Notes: generated by a model from the sequence alone, not told the origin. Positions 52,268-61,966 are shown, counted from the first letter of the stretch. The stretch is DNA of 64,000 nt from Streptomyces sp. TP-A0356 (GCF_001417775.1 NZ_BBZJ01000015.1:62001-126000), one strand, 5' to 3'. Program-made: numbers and translations.

Positions 52268-53155
52268 TCAGGGCGTGAGCATCCGGTCCTGTTCCACCGG
52301 CGGTGTGCCGTCGTGCCAGGGCAGGGCTTTGCCGAAGCGGACCAGCTCGCCGTAGAGCGCGGGATCGGCGTGCTCGGCAAAGATCAGGTCGAGCACGGCT
52401 CCGGCGGCCGCGGCCGGTGACTGGGCCTGGCTGTAGTCGCTGAACCAGGGGCGCGAGGTGGCGGTGTCGACCATGCCGGGGCACACGGCCGCGATCAGAG
52501 TGTCCATGGCGAGGTCGTGTTCGCGGCGTTCGGCGGCGACCGCGCGGATGGCGGCGACCTGAGCCACCTTCGAGGGCACGTTCAGCCAGCGTGGCCAACC
52601 CGCCTCTGCGGCGGTGTTGTTGTGGACCGCGCTGCGCCAGGACTCGACGGCGTACTCGACCTGGTCGAGGCTCGCGCCGTCGAAGAGGTGGTGCAGCCGA
52701 GGGTCGAGGTGGCCGAGGGTGCCGAGGCTGCTGGCCACGACGATCAGTCGGCCGCCCGGACGCAGGACCGGGCCGAAGGAGCGCAGGATCCCGTGGGTGG
52801 CGGTGTTGGAGACGTCGATGAATTCGTCGGCCCGCTCGGCCTGTGACTCCTCGGGCAGCAGGCGGGCGACCGCATTGGAGACTACGACGTCGATCCCTCC
52901 GTAGCGGGCCTGGAGGTCCTCGGCGAGGTGGACGATGGCGTCGGTGCCGGTGACGTCCAGGACCCGGCCCTCGACGCGGGCGCGCGTGCCGGGCAGCTGG
53001 GTGACCTCGCGGGCGGCGTCCGTCACGCGCTGGTGGCTGCGGCCGGTGAGCAGGACCAGGTCGTCCCGGTTCATGCGGGCCGCCAGTCCTTCGACGAGAG
53101 CGCGGCCGAGTCCTTGGTTGGCGCCCGTGACGAGGGCGATGCGTGAAGCGTTCAT
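52268..53155 (-). CDS. SDR-family protein lacking the usual catalytic Tyr
   Basis: A 295-residue SDR with IALVTGANQGLGRALVEGLA at the N-terminus and DVVVSNAVARLLPEESQAER where NNAG is expected. The active-site stretch reads PRWLNVPSKVAQVAAIRAVA: the Lys is kept, but Asn stands four residues before it in place of Tyr. A missing Tyr argues against normal dehydrogenase chemistry, although it could bind NADP as a regulator or use another residue. ATG 53155; no SD. First gene of the leftward SDR pair, divergent from lysR. Confidence 0.82.
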   Translation of the reverse strand: MNASRIALVTGANQGLGRALVEGLAARMNRDDLVLLTGRSHQRVTDAAREVTQLPGTRARVEGRVLDVTGTDAIVHLAEDLQARYGGIDVVVSNAVARLLPEESQAERADEFIDVSNTATHGILRSFGPVLRPGGRLIVVASSLGTLGHLDPRLHHLFDGASLDQVEYAVESWRSAVHNNTAAEAGWPRWLNVPSKVAQVAAIRAVAAERREHDLAMDTLIAAVCPGMVDTATSRPWFSDYSQAQSPAAAAGAVLDLIFAEHADPALYGELVRFGKALPWHDGTPPVEQDRMLTP

Positions 53156-53227
53156 GCATGCCACGCTAAGAACGCCCGCGTCCATGAGTCCAACGAGAGT
53201 TCCGCACGGCTAGCATGCGTGATCGTC

Positions 53228-54169
53228 ATGGACTTCAATGATGTGTCGCTGACCGCGTTGCGTGTCTTCCGCGCGGTGGCCGAACAGGGAACCTTCACCG
53301 CGGCCGCGGCGTCGCTGGGCTACACCCAGTCGGCGGTCTCCCGGCAGATCGCCGCGATCGAGCGGGCGGCGGGCGCGGAGCTGCTGGAGCGGCGACGCGA
53401 CGGAGTACGGCTCACCGCGGCCGGCCGCGTCGTCATGCGCCGCGCGACCGTCGTGCTCGAGGAGATCGAAGCGACCGCGAGGGAGCTGTCCGGGCTTCCC
53501 GGACAGGCCGGCACGGTCCGTCTGGGATGGTTCCCCAGCGCCGGCGCCGTGCTGCTGCCCCGAGCGCTGGTCACGCTGCGTCACACGGACCCCGACCTGA
53601 ACGTCGTCGGCCGGGAGGGCAGTACCCCGGCACTGGTGCGCGCCCTGCGGGCCGGCAGCCTGGATCTGGCCCTGCTCGCGTCGGCGCCGCCGTTCCGGCC
53701 TCCGGACGCCGAGTCGCCCCCGCTCGCGTTGCAGACACTCACCGAACGTGCGTTGCGCCTCGCGGTGCCCGCCGGCCACCCACTTGCCCGTGGCGACTTC
53801 GTCGACGTGGCCGACCTTCGCGGGCAGCGCTGGATCGCGGGCTCCCCCTCGGGAGAGGATCGGCTGTTGGGCGTGTGGCCGGGCCTGGACGAGCGGCCCG
53901 AGATCGCCCACATCGCCCGCGACTGGCTGGCCAAGCTCCATCTCGTCGCCGCCGGCTGTGGGCTGTCCACCGTGCCTGCCGCCCTCGCTTCCGCCGCGCC
54001 ACCGGGTGTCCGCATCCTCCCTGTCCGCGGCGGGCCCCAAGAACAGCGGCGCCTGCTCCTGGCGCGTCTCCCCCACCCGCCGACCGAGCCGGTCACCCGC
54101 GTGGCAGCCGCCCTGCGCGCTGCGGCCCTCGACGCCGACACACCCGCTCCGTCCTCGCCACCCTCGTGA
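53228..54169 (+). CDS. LysR-family transcriptional regulator
   Basis: A 313-residue LTTR. The N-terminal HTH is ALRVFRAVAEQGTFTAAAAS, LGYTQSAVSRQIAAIERAAG, followed by the periplasmic-binding-like effector domain with GTVRLGWFPSAGAVLLPRAL and GSLDLALLASAPPF. It is divergent from the SDR pair with 72 bp between starts, the classical layout for LTTR control of a divergent operon. GTG 53219 is an in-frame alternative. The inducer is unknown. Confidence 0.9.
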   Translation: MDFNDVSLTALRVFRAVAEQGTFTAAAASLGYTQSAVSRQIAAIERAAGAELLERRRDGVRLTAAGRVVMRRATVVLEEIEATARELSGLPGQAGTVRLGWFPSAGAVLLPRALVTLRHTDPDLNVVGREGSTPALVRALRAGSLDLALLASAPPFRPPDAESPPLALQTLTERALRLAVPAGHPLARGDFVDVADLRGQRWIAGSPSGEDRLLGVWPGLDERPEIAHIARDWLAKLHLVAAGCGLSTVPAALASAAPPGVRILPVRGGPQEQRRLLLARLPHPPTEPVTRVAAALRAAALDADTPAPSSPPS

Positions 54170-54298
54170 CGACAGAACCGAGCATGTGCGGGGTCGCCTG
54201 CACCGGTGCGTTCGGCGGCTGCCTCTGATGTCGCCGGCCCCCAGGACGGCCAGACACACCCTCAGACATCTGCCCGGAGAACTCTGTCACCGGTGCTG

Positions 54299-55603
54299 TT
54301 ACCCGATGTCGGGCATCTCTGATGCCCAGTCGTCGAGGATCCGTGAGGGATCAAGGACGACAGGCAGTCGTTGCAATCCCCGGAAGGCGGGGAATGGAAC
54401 GGTGAGCCATTCAGCTTCCTCCGCGGGAGCCACCAGGTCGATCCGCGGAAAACGGTCGAAGAGGGTGGTCAGTGCGATTTGCATTTCCATTCTTGCCAGT
54501 GGCGCACCGAGGCAGTAATGGGGTCCCGTGCCGAATCCAAGGTGACTGCTCTGCAGGCCCTGTCTCGTCACGTCGAACTTGTCGGGTGACTCGAAGCGTG
54601 CAGCATCCCGGTTGGCCGACGTGATGGAGATCTGCACCAGGGAACCTTTAGGGATGAGCGTTCCCGCAATGGTGATGTCTTCGAGCGCGTGTCGGAAAGT
54701 TGCGTTCTCAACCGAGCCGTCAAAACGGATGATCTCCTCGATCGCGTTCGGGAGGAGCTCGGGAGAGGCGATGATCTGCTGAAGCTGATCTCGGTGGGTG
54801 AGCAGGTTGAAAACCGCGTTGCCGATGAGGTATGCGGTCGTTTTGTGTCCAGCGAAGAGGAGGACCCACAGGGTCGACAGGAGTTCACCGTCGGTCATGG
54901 CACCCTCTTCGTCCTGGGTGCGGATGAGGACGCTGAGCAGATCGTCGGAAGCGCTTCCCCTTTTGCGCGTGATGAGTTCCTGGAAATAGTCGCGCAGGGT
55001 GTTTTCAGCCTCGGCCAGACGGGCTTTGTCTTCCTTGCTGAATCCTGTCCGCGCTACAACGCTGCACCATTTCTGGACGTCGTCTCTCTCCTCTTCGGGT
55101 ACGCCGATGAGCTCGCAGATCACCTTGAGTGGAAGAGGGAAAGCGAAAGACGGCAGGAGGTCGACCGGGGCCTGGGTGGTGCAGTCGTCCAGCAGCGTAT
55201 CGGTGATCTCCTGGACACGCGGACGCAGGGCCTCGATGCGGCGGGGAATGAAGGCGCGGTTCACGATCCGGCGCAGCCGAGTGTGCTTGGGGGGATCGGA
55301 GAAGAGCATGTTGTCATCCAGGGCGATGGAGGAGTCGCCGAAGATGGTGCGGTAGGCATCGATGGCCGCGTACATGTCTTTGCTGATCCGCGGATCAGCC
55401 AGAGCGGCTTTCGCGTCTTCATACCGGGTGATCAGGTAAGTGTCCACGCCATGCGGCGGCGTGAGGCGGCAGACGGGGGCGGCCTCACGCAGGTGCTGAT
55501 AGACGGGGTACGGATCGGACCTGTATGCCGGGCAGCCGCGGGACGCTGCCGCAGCTGCCCGGGCCGTGGGGTCCTGAGGCTCCGTTTCTTGAAGCTGGGT
55601 CAT
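54299..55603 (-). CDS. Cytochrome P450 with Lys in the I-helix acid position
   Basis: A 434-residue soluble bacterial P450. The K-helix is NAIEEIIRFDG (ExxR), and the heme loop is GFGTGPHYCLGAPLAR with its Cys. The I-helix reads VLLFAGHKTTAYLIGNAVFN; at the spot where most have Glu or Asp (AGHE/DTT) there is Lys, which changes the proton relay for oxygen activation. CYP107-like in general layout. ATG 55603 follows GAAGGG. GC content and third-position bias are lower here than in flanking genes, hinting at transfer. It is divergent from the flavin monooxygenase. Confidence 0.9.
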   Translation of the reverse strand: MTQLQETEPQDPTARAAAAASRGCPAYRSDPYPVYQHLREAAPVCRLTPPHGVDTYLITRYEDAKAALADPRISKDMYAAIDAYRTIFGDSSIALDDNMLFSDPPKHTRLRRIVNRAFIPRRIEALRPRVQEITDTLLDDCTTQAPVDLLPSFAFPLPLKVICELIGVPEEERDDVQKWCSVVARTGFSKEDKARLAEAENTLRDYFQELITRKRGSASDDLLSVLIRTQDEEGAMTDGELLSTLWVLLFAGHKTTAYLIGNAVFNLLTHRDQLQQIIASPELLPNAIEEIIRFDGSVENATFRHALEDITIAGTLIPKGSLVQISITSANRDAARFESPDKFDVTRQGLQSSHLGFGTGPHYCLGAPLARMEMQIALTTLFDRFPRIDLVAPAEEAEWLTVPFPAFRGLQRLPVVLDPSRILDDWASEMPDIG

Positions 55604-55887
55604 CGTCGGCCCTTCTGGTTCTCTTCCCGCGGCAGCGGCGAGTCTGCTGGAACGCTGCATACATTGACACGTAGTGAGGCGATAAAACGAGATTCACCCG
55701 GCCACGTTGGACGAGGCTCAACCCACCGTCGGCCGACTGGAACGCGGGTCGCCGTAAGCGTGGTGAGCCGTCCGGGGGAAGGCAGGATTGCCGTACCTGG
55801 GCGGCAGGGGACAGTTCTTGGGCTGGCCGCGTCTTGGGATAGGTGCTGCCCGCATTACTGCAGGAGTTTGATGGAGAAGGGCGGACC

Positions 55888-57510
55888 GTGGAGAAGCGTG
55901 ACGGAGTCACTGTTCCGGTATTGGTCGTAGGCGGGTCGCTCGTAGGGCTGTCTGCATCAGTCTTTCTAGGACGACTGGGAATCAGTCATCTGGTTGCCGA
56001 ACGCCACGCGGCCACATCAGAGCACCCCCGTGGCCGGGGCAACAACATGCGGACGATGGAGCTGTTCCGTACCGCGGGACTGGAGCGGCAGATCAGAAGA
56101 GCGGCGGCCGCCCTGGCGGGCAACCACGGGATCATGCAGGCGGACACGCTCTGTGGCGGGCAAAGACGGTGGCTGTCAGCCCGGATCACCGGCCGCCCCC
56201 CGGAGGCGGACGTGTGCTCGACACTGAGGTGCGCGTGCAGTCAGAACGACCTGGAACCAGTGCTGCTCGCGCACGCCCGCAACCTCGGCGGGGATGTGCG
56301 CTTCGGCACGGAACTGGTGTCCTTCACCCAGGACCAGGACGGGGTGAACTGCACCCTGCGGGACCGGGAGAGCGACCAGATCCATACAGTGCGCTCGGCA
56401 TTTCTCCTGGCAGCGGACGGGCCCCGCAGCCCGGTACGCGAGCGACTGGGAATCGGACAGAGCGGACAGGGCGACCTGTTCCACAATGTCAGCGTCACCT
56501 TCCGCAGCAAGCTGCTACGCGAGGTGGTGGGAGAGCAGCGTTTCCTCGTGTGCTACCTCAACGGCTCGCAGGGTGAAGGAGTACTGCTGCCCGTCGACAA
56601 CGAGGAGCAGTGGGTCTTCCACGTGCCGTGGTTCCCCGAGCGGGGGCAGACGCTCGAGCACTTCACTGATGCCCGCATCACCGACCACATCCGAGCAGCG
56701 GCAGGAGTGCGTGACCTTGATGTCGAGGTCACGGGCCGGGCCCCATGGCATGCCGCGGACCGGGTAGCCGAACGATACCGGGAGGGGCGGGTGTTCCTTG
56801 TCGGCGACTCCGCCCATGAGATGCCCCCCACGGGGGCCTTCGGTTCCAACACCGGAATCCAGGACGCCCATAACCTGGCCTGGAAAATCGCGGCAGTGCT
56901 CCGTGGCTGGGCAGGCGCAGGCTTGCTGGACACCTACGAGACCGAACGGCGGCCGGTTGCCCTGGCAACCAGCGCCCGAGCCATCGTGCAGGCAGCACGG
57001 GAGCAGCACCCGGGCTATACCCCGTCGCAGGAGGCCGGCCAGGGAACCGATCTGATGACCACTTCCCTCGGCTATCGGTACGTGTCTGCCGCGGTGGTCG
57101 GCGCCGACCCCGACGCACCCATCATTCCCGAATCGCTGTGCCTGAAGGCCGACCCGGGCACTCGTGCACCGCACATGCCGGTCAGATACATGGGCACCGC
57201 CATCTCCACCATTGACCTGTATGAGCGGTCCTTTGTCCTGCTGTCCGGGCTGTCCAAGGGGCCCTGGATTCCAGCGGCTCGTGCGGCGGCCAGGAAGCTC
57301 GGCGTCCCGATCAGCGCCTACAGTGTCGGGCCCGGCCCCGAATTTGATCTGGATACCGGCAGTGCGGACTGGGCAGCCGTCCACGGCACTACCCCAGCAG
57401 GCGCCGTTCTGGTCCGACCTGACGGCTTCGTTGCCTGGCGGGCCGACAGCATCCCGGCCGGCCCGGAACAAGAGCTGACGCAAGCTCTGCAAGCCGTCCT
57501 CAGTTGCTGA
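55888..57510 (+). CDS. FAD-dependent aromatic hydroxylase
   Basis: A 540-residue class A flavoprotein hydroxylase like RdmE or aklavinone-11-hydroxylase. FAD loop VLVVGGSLVGLSASVFLGRL near residue 11, AFLLAADGPRSPVRERLGIG (DG motif) near 175, and FLVGDSAHEMPPTGAFGSNT near 305. It ends with a thioredoxin-like domain (GAVLVRPDGFVAWRADS). ATG 55871 is out of frame, so GTG 55888 with GGAGAAGGG upstream is the start. It precedes the amidohydrolase gene by 52 bp, and they should act on the same aromatic substrate. Confidence 0.88.
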   Translation: MEKRDGVTVPVLVVGGSLVGLSASVFLGRLGISHLVAERHAATSEHPRGRGNNMRTMELFRTAGLERQIRRAAAALAGNHGIMQADTLCGGQRRWLSARITGRPPEADVCSTLRCACSQNDLEPVLLAHARNLGGDVRFGTELVSFTQDQDGVNCTLRDRESDQIHTVRSAFLLAADGPRSPVRERLGIGQSGQGDLFHNVSVTFRSKLLREVVGEQRFLVCYLNGSQGEGVLLPVDNEEQWVFHVPWFPERGQTLEHFTDARITDHIRAAAGVRDLDVEVTGRAPWHAADRVAERYREGRVFLVGDSAHEMPPTGAFGSNTGIQDAHNLAWKIAAVLRGWAGAGLLDTYETERRPVALATSARAIVQAAREQHPGYTPSQEAGQGTDLMTTSLGYRYVSAAVVGADPDAPIIPESLCLKADPGTRAPHMPVRYMGTAISTIDLYERSFVLLSGLSKGPWIPAARAAARKLGVPISAYSVGPGPEFDLDTGSADWAAVHGTTPAGAVLVRPDGFVAWRADSIPAGPEQELTQALQAVLSC

Positions 57511-57562
57511 CCCACCCTCGTCCTCAGCCGGCCCAGCCGCATCAGCCTTCAAGGAACTCTCC

Positions 57563-58594
57563 GTGCCCCAGTCCGTTGACACCACCCGGCCTCACGCTCC
57601 GGCCGAGGCCGGCCACCGCCACAAGGCAGACAGCAGCACCGACGGCTGCCACGAGCGGGTGGACATGCACCATCACTACACCGCACCGGAATGGGTGCAG
57701 TGGGCCGAAGAGCAGGGAATCGCCAGCCGCGACAGCCTGCCACCGTGGACCCGATGGGACGCCGACGCTGCCCTGGGGCTGATGGACGAGGCAGGAATCC
57801 GCACCAGTGTGGTCACCGTCGCCATGCTGGGACGCCTCAAGGAGCCCCGGATGCGCAAGGAGAGCGCCCGCGTCGCTCTGGAGGCCGCCGGCAACCTGAC
57901 CACCAGCCATTCCGGCCGGTTCGCCTTCTTCACCCCGATCTTCCTCGACGACGCCGAGCTGTCCAGCTGGTCCGTCACCTATGGAATGGACCAACTCGGC
58001 GCCGTTGGAGTCAGCGCCCGCACCAGCGTGGCCGGCATGTACCTCGGCAATCCCGACTTCGACCCGATCATGGCGGAGCTCGACGAACGCTCCGCTGTGA
58101 TCAGCACACACCCCATGGAGGTGCCCACCGCCAGCACCTCCGAGGGAGTACCGCCCTACCTGTGCGACTTCCTCATGGACACGACCCGCGCCGCACTCAG
58201 CCTGATCATCAACGGCACCCTCGATCGCTTCCCTCGCCTCACCTTCATCCTCCCGCATGGCGGCGGATACCTTCCCTACATCGCAAGCCGTATCGAAACC
58301 TTCAGCCGCCAACTCACGCCCAGCGTCGAACCCTCCCGCGTCCGTGACTACCTGCACCGCTTCTTCTACGACACTGCCGGCCCCATGTCCCCATCAGCCA
58401 CCCCCACCCTCCTGGCCGTGGCAGGTCCCTCACGCATCCTCTACGGAAGCGACTGGCCACCCACCCCCGCCCGCGTCGTCACCGGCACCACAGCACCCGC
58501 CCTGGACAACGACCCCGCTCTCAGCGAACAGGACCGCAGCAGCATCAACCGCGGCAACGCGCTGCGAATCCTGCCTGCACTCACCCGCACCTGA
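57563..58594 (+). CDS. Amidohydrolase family protein (ACMSD-like)
   Basis: A 343-residue TIM-barrel metal enzyme. The first metal motif is DMHHHYTAPEW near residue 36, TFILPHGGGYLPYIASRIET near 230 supplies the second His, and RILYGSDWPPTPA near 292 gives the last Asp. This set is that of amidohydrolase-2 enzymes such as ACMSD and 5-carboxyvanillate decarboxylase, which are decarboxylases more often than amidases. Starts at GTG 57563. Together with the hydroxylase before it this suggests degradation or tailoring of an aromatic acid. Confidence 0.88.
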   Translation: MPQSVDTTRPHAPAEAGHRHKADSSTDGCHERVDMHHHYTAPEWVQWAEEQGIASRDSLPPWTRWDADAALGLMDEAGIRTSVVTVAMLGRLKEPRMRKESARVALEAAGNLTTSHSGRFAFFTPIFLDDAELSSWSVTYGMDQLGAVGVSARTSVAGMYLGNPDFDPIMAELDERSAVISTHPMEVPTASTSEGVPPYLCDFLMDTTRAALSLIINGTLDRFPRLTFILPHGGGYLPYIASRIETFSRQLTPSVEPSRVRDYLHRFFYDTAGPMSPSATPTLLAVAGPSRILYGSDWPPTPARVVTGTTAPALDNDPALSEQDRSSINRGNALRILPALTRT

Positions 58595-58880
58595 ACACCA
58601 AGAACGGCAGCCACCCGTGACACACCCGCGGTGTCGGGGAGGTGGAAGGTCAGGTTCTGCCTGGCCAACGGTTGGCCTCGTGGTACGCGTCGGCACACCC
58701 CGCGCTCGTTTGATTCATGTGGGGACACGCCGACCGGGTCGCAACCGACTGGCTGGTGCGAGTAGGCCTAGATTGATGTCGAGCGAAGTTTGACGGGCAT
58801 TCACAGGCCGCCGAAACCTCGTGCGGCTGCGGTCGGTACCGCGACTCGGTGCCGCCGAACACCAAGAAGGATCTACAGCA
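58595..58880 (+). other. Long leader of the cold-shock gene
   Basis: No gene is visible. The AT-richer segment GGCCTAGATTGATG near 58767 and the long distance to the csp start fit a structured 5' leader, as usual for cold-shock genes. No specific riboswitch was recognised. Confidence 0.4.
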
Positions 58881-59087
58881 ATGGCAACTGGCGTCGTGAA
58901 GTGGTTCAACGCCGAAAAGGGCTTCGGCTTCATCCAGCAGGACGGCGGCGGACCGGACGTGTTCGTTCACTTCTCCGCGATCCAGAGCACCGGTTTCAAG
59001 GAGTTGTACGAAGGCGACCGGGTCGAGTACGACGTCACCCAGGGCCCCAAGGGTCCACAGGCAGAGAACGTCGTCAGGCAGAGCTGA
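58881..59087 (+). CDS. Cold-shock protein
   Basis: A 68-residue CspA-type OB-fold protein that binds single-stranded RNA and DNA. RNP1 is KGFGFIQQ and RNP2 is DVFVHFS, both intact, with the start [17 protein letters not shown] 58881 follows GAAGGA at about nine bases. Monocistronic. Acts as an RNA chaperone in cold or stress. The 59088-59315 stretch after it is empty. Confidence 0.95.
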   Translation: MATGVVKWFNAEKGFGFIQQDGGGPDVFVHFSAIQSTGFKELYEGDRVEYDVTQGPKGPQAENVVRQS

Positions 59088-59315
59088 CCAGCGCCTGACC
59101 CGTGTCGCCAGACCGAAGCCGGCAGAAGTACCTCACCGGGTTCGGCGCGGCTGTGCGACGCTGTCGGCCTCAATCCGTCCAAGCCCCGCGCTTGCCTCCC
59201 ATCCACCGTCTGTCGACGGCTTCGGGCAGCACTTGGCGATCAGACGGCCCGGAAGTGTCCATGCGAAGTGGCGACTGGCGGCTGGCTGGCGTCGTTCGGG
59301 TGACCCGTCCGCGCG

Positions 59316-60376
59316 TTAGGGGCCTACGTCGGCAGCGGCGCGCTCGTGGAGGCGGCGGGCCAGCGCGCGCACCAGATCGCGCAGGGCGGCGGGGTGTTCG
59401 ATGACGAACGGGCGGTCAAGAGCGGCGAGGACGGCGGGAATCCACTCCAGCCGTTCGGCTCGAATGCGGACGTGCACCCATCCGGTGCGTTCGTCGGCTG
59501 CCCCGGGGCCGCTCGGGTCGTCGGGGCGGGTCTCGCGAGTGTCGGTCCGGTCGGCGTCGTCAAGTGTGGCCGAGGCCGATGTCGTGGACAAAGTAGCGAT
59601 TTCGGCCGGGAAGTGGCTGCGAATGTGCTCGACGCTGTCGCGGATCCGCAGCGACACATCGTGGTGCCAGGGCGCCTGGGCGAGGCTGTCCAGCACCGTG
59701 GCCGCCGGGTCGAACTCTGCCGGGGCGACGAACGAGCCGGCCTGCACGGTCATGGTGTTGATCCGGTCCAGCCGAAAGGTGCGCACCTCCCCGCCGGCCG
59801 GGTCGGCGCCGGTCAGGTACCACCGGCCGGAATGGGCCACGAGACCATAGGGCCAGACGGTGCGGTCGCTGCTGCGGCCCTTTCGGTCGGTGTAGTTGAT
59901 CGCCACCGGCCGCTGATGGCGTGCAGCCTCGGCGAGTTCGAGCAGCACATCTGCTTCCGGGGCGGTGACGGGACGGGGCCGCGCGGTGAAATCGGCCGTA
60001 TCCAGCAGCGCGTCCAGCCGTCGCCCAGGACTTCGGGCAGTACCCGACGTAGTTTCGCCGCGGCACTCTCGCTCGCCGCGGCGGACGCGGTGACCAGCCC
60101 GGCCCTCCGGCCGGCCAGGAGACCGAGCAGGACGGCCAAGGCCTCTTCGTCCGTGAGCATCAGCGGGGGCATCCGATAGCCAGGGGCGAGCCGGTAGCCA
60201 CCGTAGCGGCCGCGCACCGAGTCGACGGGCACGCCGAGATCCAGCAAGTGGCCGACGTAGCGACGGACGGTGCGCTCGTCGACGCCGAGGCGAGCGGCCA
60301 GGTCGGGGACGGTGCGGATGCCGCCCCCTTGAAGGATCTCCAACAGAGCGAGCACCCGAGCGGTCGATGTGGTCAC
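59316..60376 (-). pseudogene. WYL/YafY-type regulator, single-base frameshift
   Basis: GTG 60376 begins VTTSTARVLALLEILQGGGI, then RTVPDLAARLGVDERTVRRY (HTH) and GGYRLAPGYRMPPLMLTDEE. At about 60023-60026 one base is missing and the frame changes; the rest reads RLDALLDTADFTARPRPVTA, INYTDRKGRSSDRTVWPYGL, VAHSGRWYLTGADPAGGEVR, i.e. the WYL domain, and a WCX end. Either a sequencing error or a recent pseudogene: all else is intact. It is divergent from the VOC gene with an inverted repeat between them. Confidence 0.8.
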
Positions 60377-60394
60377 CCAAGAAGTCTGCCGCAC

Positions 60395-60419
60395 ATACCG
60401 GGCGGATCCTGCCCGGTAT
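60395..60419. promoter_or_regulatory. Operator between the WYL regulator and VOC gene
   Basis: ATACCGGGC (60395-60403) and GCCCGGTAT (60411-60419) form a perfect 9-bp inverted repeat with a seven-base spacer, in the centre of the divergent promoter region. Likely site of the YafY-type regulator. Confidence 0.65.
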
Positions 60420-60481
60420 TGGTCCTAGCGTTCGACACGTCCCTTCATTGATCCGGCATCACCGCACACAGGAAGTCGCTC

Positions 60482-60880
60482 ATGAACTTCGTTTCGATCC
60501 GCGTGATCACCCACGATGTCGCTCGCCTCGTCGAGTTCTATGAACAGGTCACCGCCGTTTCGGCGACGTGGTCGACCCCTGACTTCGCCGAACTCGTGAC
60601 GCCGTCGTGCACGCTCGCGGTCGCGAGCAACCGCACCGTGGCGTTGTTCGGCACCGACTCCGCCCGGCCGGCCGCCAACCGCACGGTGATCATCGAATTC
60701 CGCGTCGCCGACGTCGACGCGGAGTACCAGCGTCTGGCGCCCCTCAACTGCGAGTTCGTCCAGAAACCGACGACCATGCCGTGGGGCAACCGCTCCCTGC
60801 TCTTCCGAGACCCCGACGGGAATCTGATCAACTTCTTCACGCCTGTCACCCCCGACGCCATACGGAGGCAGGATCGCTAG
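60482..60880 (+). CDS. VOC-family (glyoxalase/bleomycin-resistance-like) protein
   Basis: A 132-residue protein with two beta-alpha-beta-beta-beta halves. It begins FVSIRVITHDVARLVEFYEQ and ends with LLFRDPDGNLINFFTPVT, the usual VOC close with the metal Glu position changed to Asn (NLINFF, often NLVEF or NLIEL). It may bind a drug or small electrophile. ATG 60482 follows AGGAAG. Divergent from the WYL regulator, typical of this VOC group. Confidence 0.85.
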   Translation: MNFVSIRVITHDVARLVEFYEQVTAVSATWSTPDFAELVTPSCTLAVASNRTVALFGTDSARPAANRTVIIEFRVADVDAEYQRLAPLNCEFVQKPTTMPWGNRSLLFRDPDGNLINFFTPVTPDAIRRQDR

Positions 60881-60949
60881 GAGTCGCCCACAACGTCCGT
60901 GAGCGGTCAGGCCTGGTCGGACCAGGCGCAGGAGGGTGGTGGCCGTCGC

Positions 60950-61290
60950 GCAGGAACACGGCCAGGGCTTCCTCCGCGCGGGCCATCTGGACGTCGTCGG
61001 GGCGACACTGTCGATGTGCGAGCCGGTCAGGACCGGGGCCACGGAGGGGTCAGTGCCATCACGGCGGCCATAGATGTTGCCCATCCGGTCGATGCGGACG
61101 GCCAGGCCGGCCTCTTCCATCCACGCGATGACCCGGCGACGCCCGGCCGCGTCGGCATCGGTCAGAGCCAGGCGGTTGACGCCGCGCAAGCCGGTGCGCT
61201 CGTCGTCGTACGCGCCGATCTCGGCGAGGTCCATCAGCGACTGCCACAGACGGTCGCCGTTGAGGTGATCTGGTCGGGGGTGGGGCTCAT
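60950..61290 (-). pseudogene. M20-family amidohydrolase, N-terminal relic
   Basis: ATG 61290 starts MSPTPDQIT, then one base shifts the frame to LNGDRLWQSLMDLAEIGAYD, DERTGLRGVNRLALTDADAA, IAWMEEAGLAVRIDRMGNIY, RRDGTDPSVAPVLTGSHIDS. This is the start of carbamoyl-hydrolase or hydantoinase-type M20 enzymes up to the first metal His. After HIDSV the text turns into unrelated frames and the rest of the 400-residue protein is absent. Near the LysE exporter and a PLP lyase, it probably once took part in amino acid derivative breakdown. Confidence 0.75.
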
Positions 61291-61345
61291 CAGGAGCTGT
61301 CTCCCGTAGTCAGCCGGAAACGGTGGAGTGGGTGGCGTGTGCGGA

Positions 61346-61966
61346 TCAGCCGGCTGCGGTCGCGACCACGAGACCGAAGCCGATCAGCACGACGCCCGTG
61401 GTCCGCCCGATCGCACGGTGGGTCCGCGGCTCTTCGAGGACGTGCCCGGCCTTGGAGAGCAGGAGCACATAGCTGCCCAGCCAGGAGAAGGTGAGGACGG
61501 TGTGGAGGATGACAAGGACCGTCATGGCCCAGGCGGCGGGCAGTCGAGGCGGGGCCAGCGTCGGGAGCAGCCCGGTGTAGAAGACGGCGATCTTCGGGTT
61601 GAGGAGGTTGCTGACCAGGCCGGTCCGCCACGGGCTCCCGGCAGTGATGCGGGTGCCGGTATCGGCCGAGGCAGGGGCGGCCCGGCGGTTCTGCCACAGC
61701 GTCTGCGCGCCCAGGAACACCAGGTAGCCGGCGCCAAGGAGCTTGACGACCAGGTAGGCGGAGGGTGAGGCGGCCAGCACGGCCGCGAGACCGGCCACGG
61801 TCAGTGCGCCCCAGATCAGCAGCCCGGTCGCAATCCCGCCCACGGTCCGCAGCGCGTCCGCGGGGCCGGCCACGAGGGCGCGTCGGGTCACCACCGCCAT
61901 GTCCGGGCCGGGCGCTACGGTCAGCAGGCCCAGGACACCGAGCGCGGCCAGGAAGTGGGTCAACAC
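61346..61966 (-). CDS. LysE-family amino acid exporter
   Basis: A 206-residue membrane protein with six hydrophobic segments, opening LTVAPGPDMAVVTRRALVAG (PGPD LysE signature) and with LVSNLLNPKIAVFYTGLLPT in the second half (the NPK motif of the family). It exports amino acids such as Lys, Arg, homoserine or threonine. GTG 61966 follows AGGAGGG. It is read in the same direction as, and 89 bp after, the PLP lyase gene. Confidence 0.92.
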   Translation of the reverse strand: MLTHFLAALGVLGLLTVAPGPDMAVVTRRALVAGPADALRTVGGIATGLLIWGALTVAGLAAVLAASPSAYLVVKLLGAGYLVFLGAQTLWQNRRAAPASADTGTRITAGSPWRTGLVSNLLNPKIAVFYTGLLPTLAPPRLPAAWAMTVLVILHTVLTFSWLGSYVLLLSKAGHVLEEPRTHRAIGRTTGVVLIGFGLVVATAAG

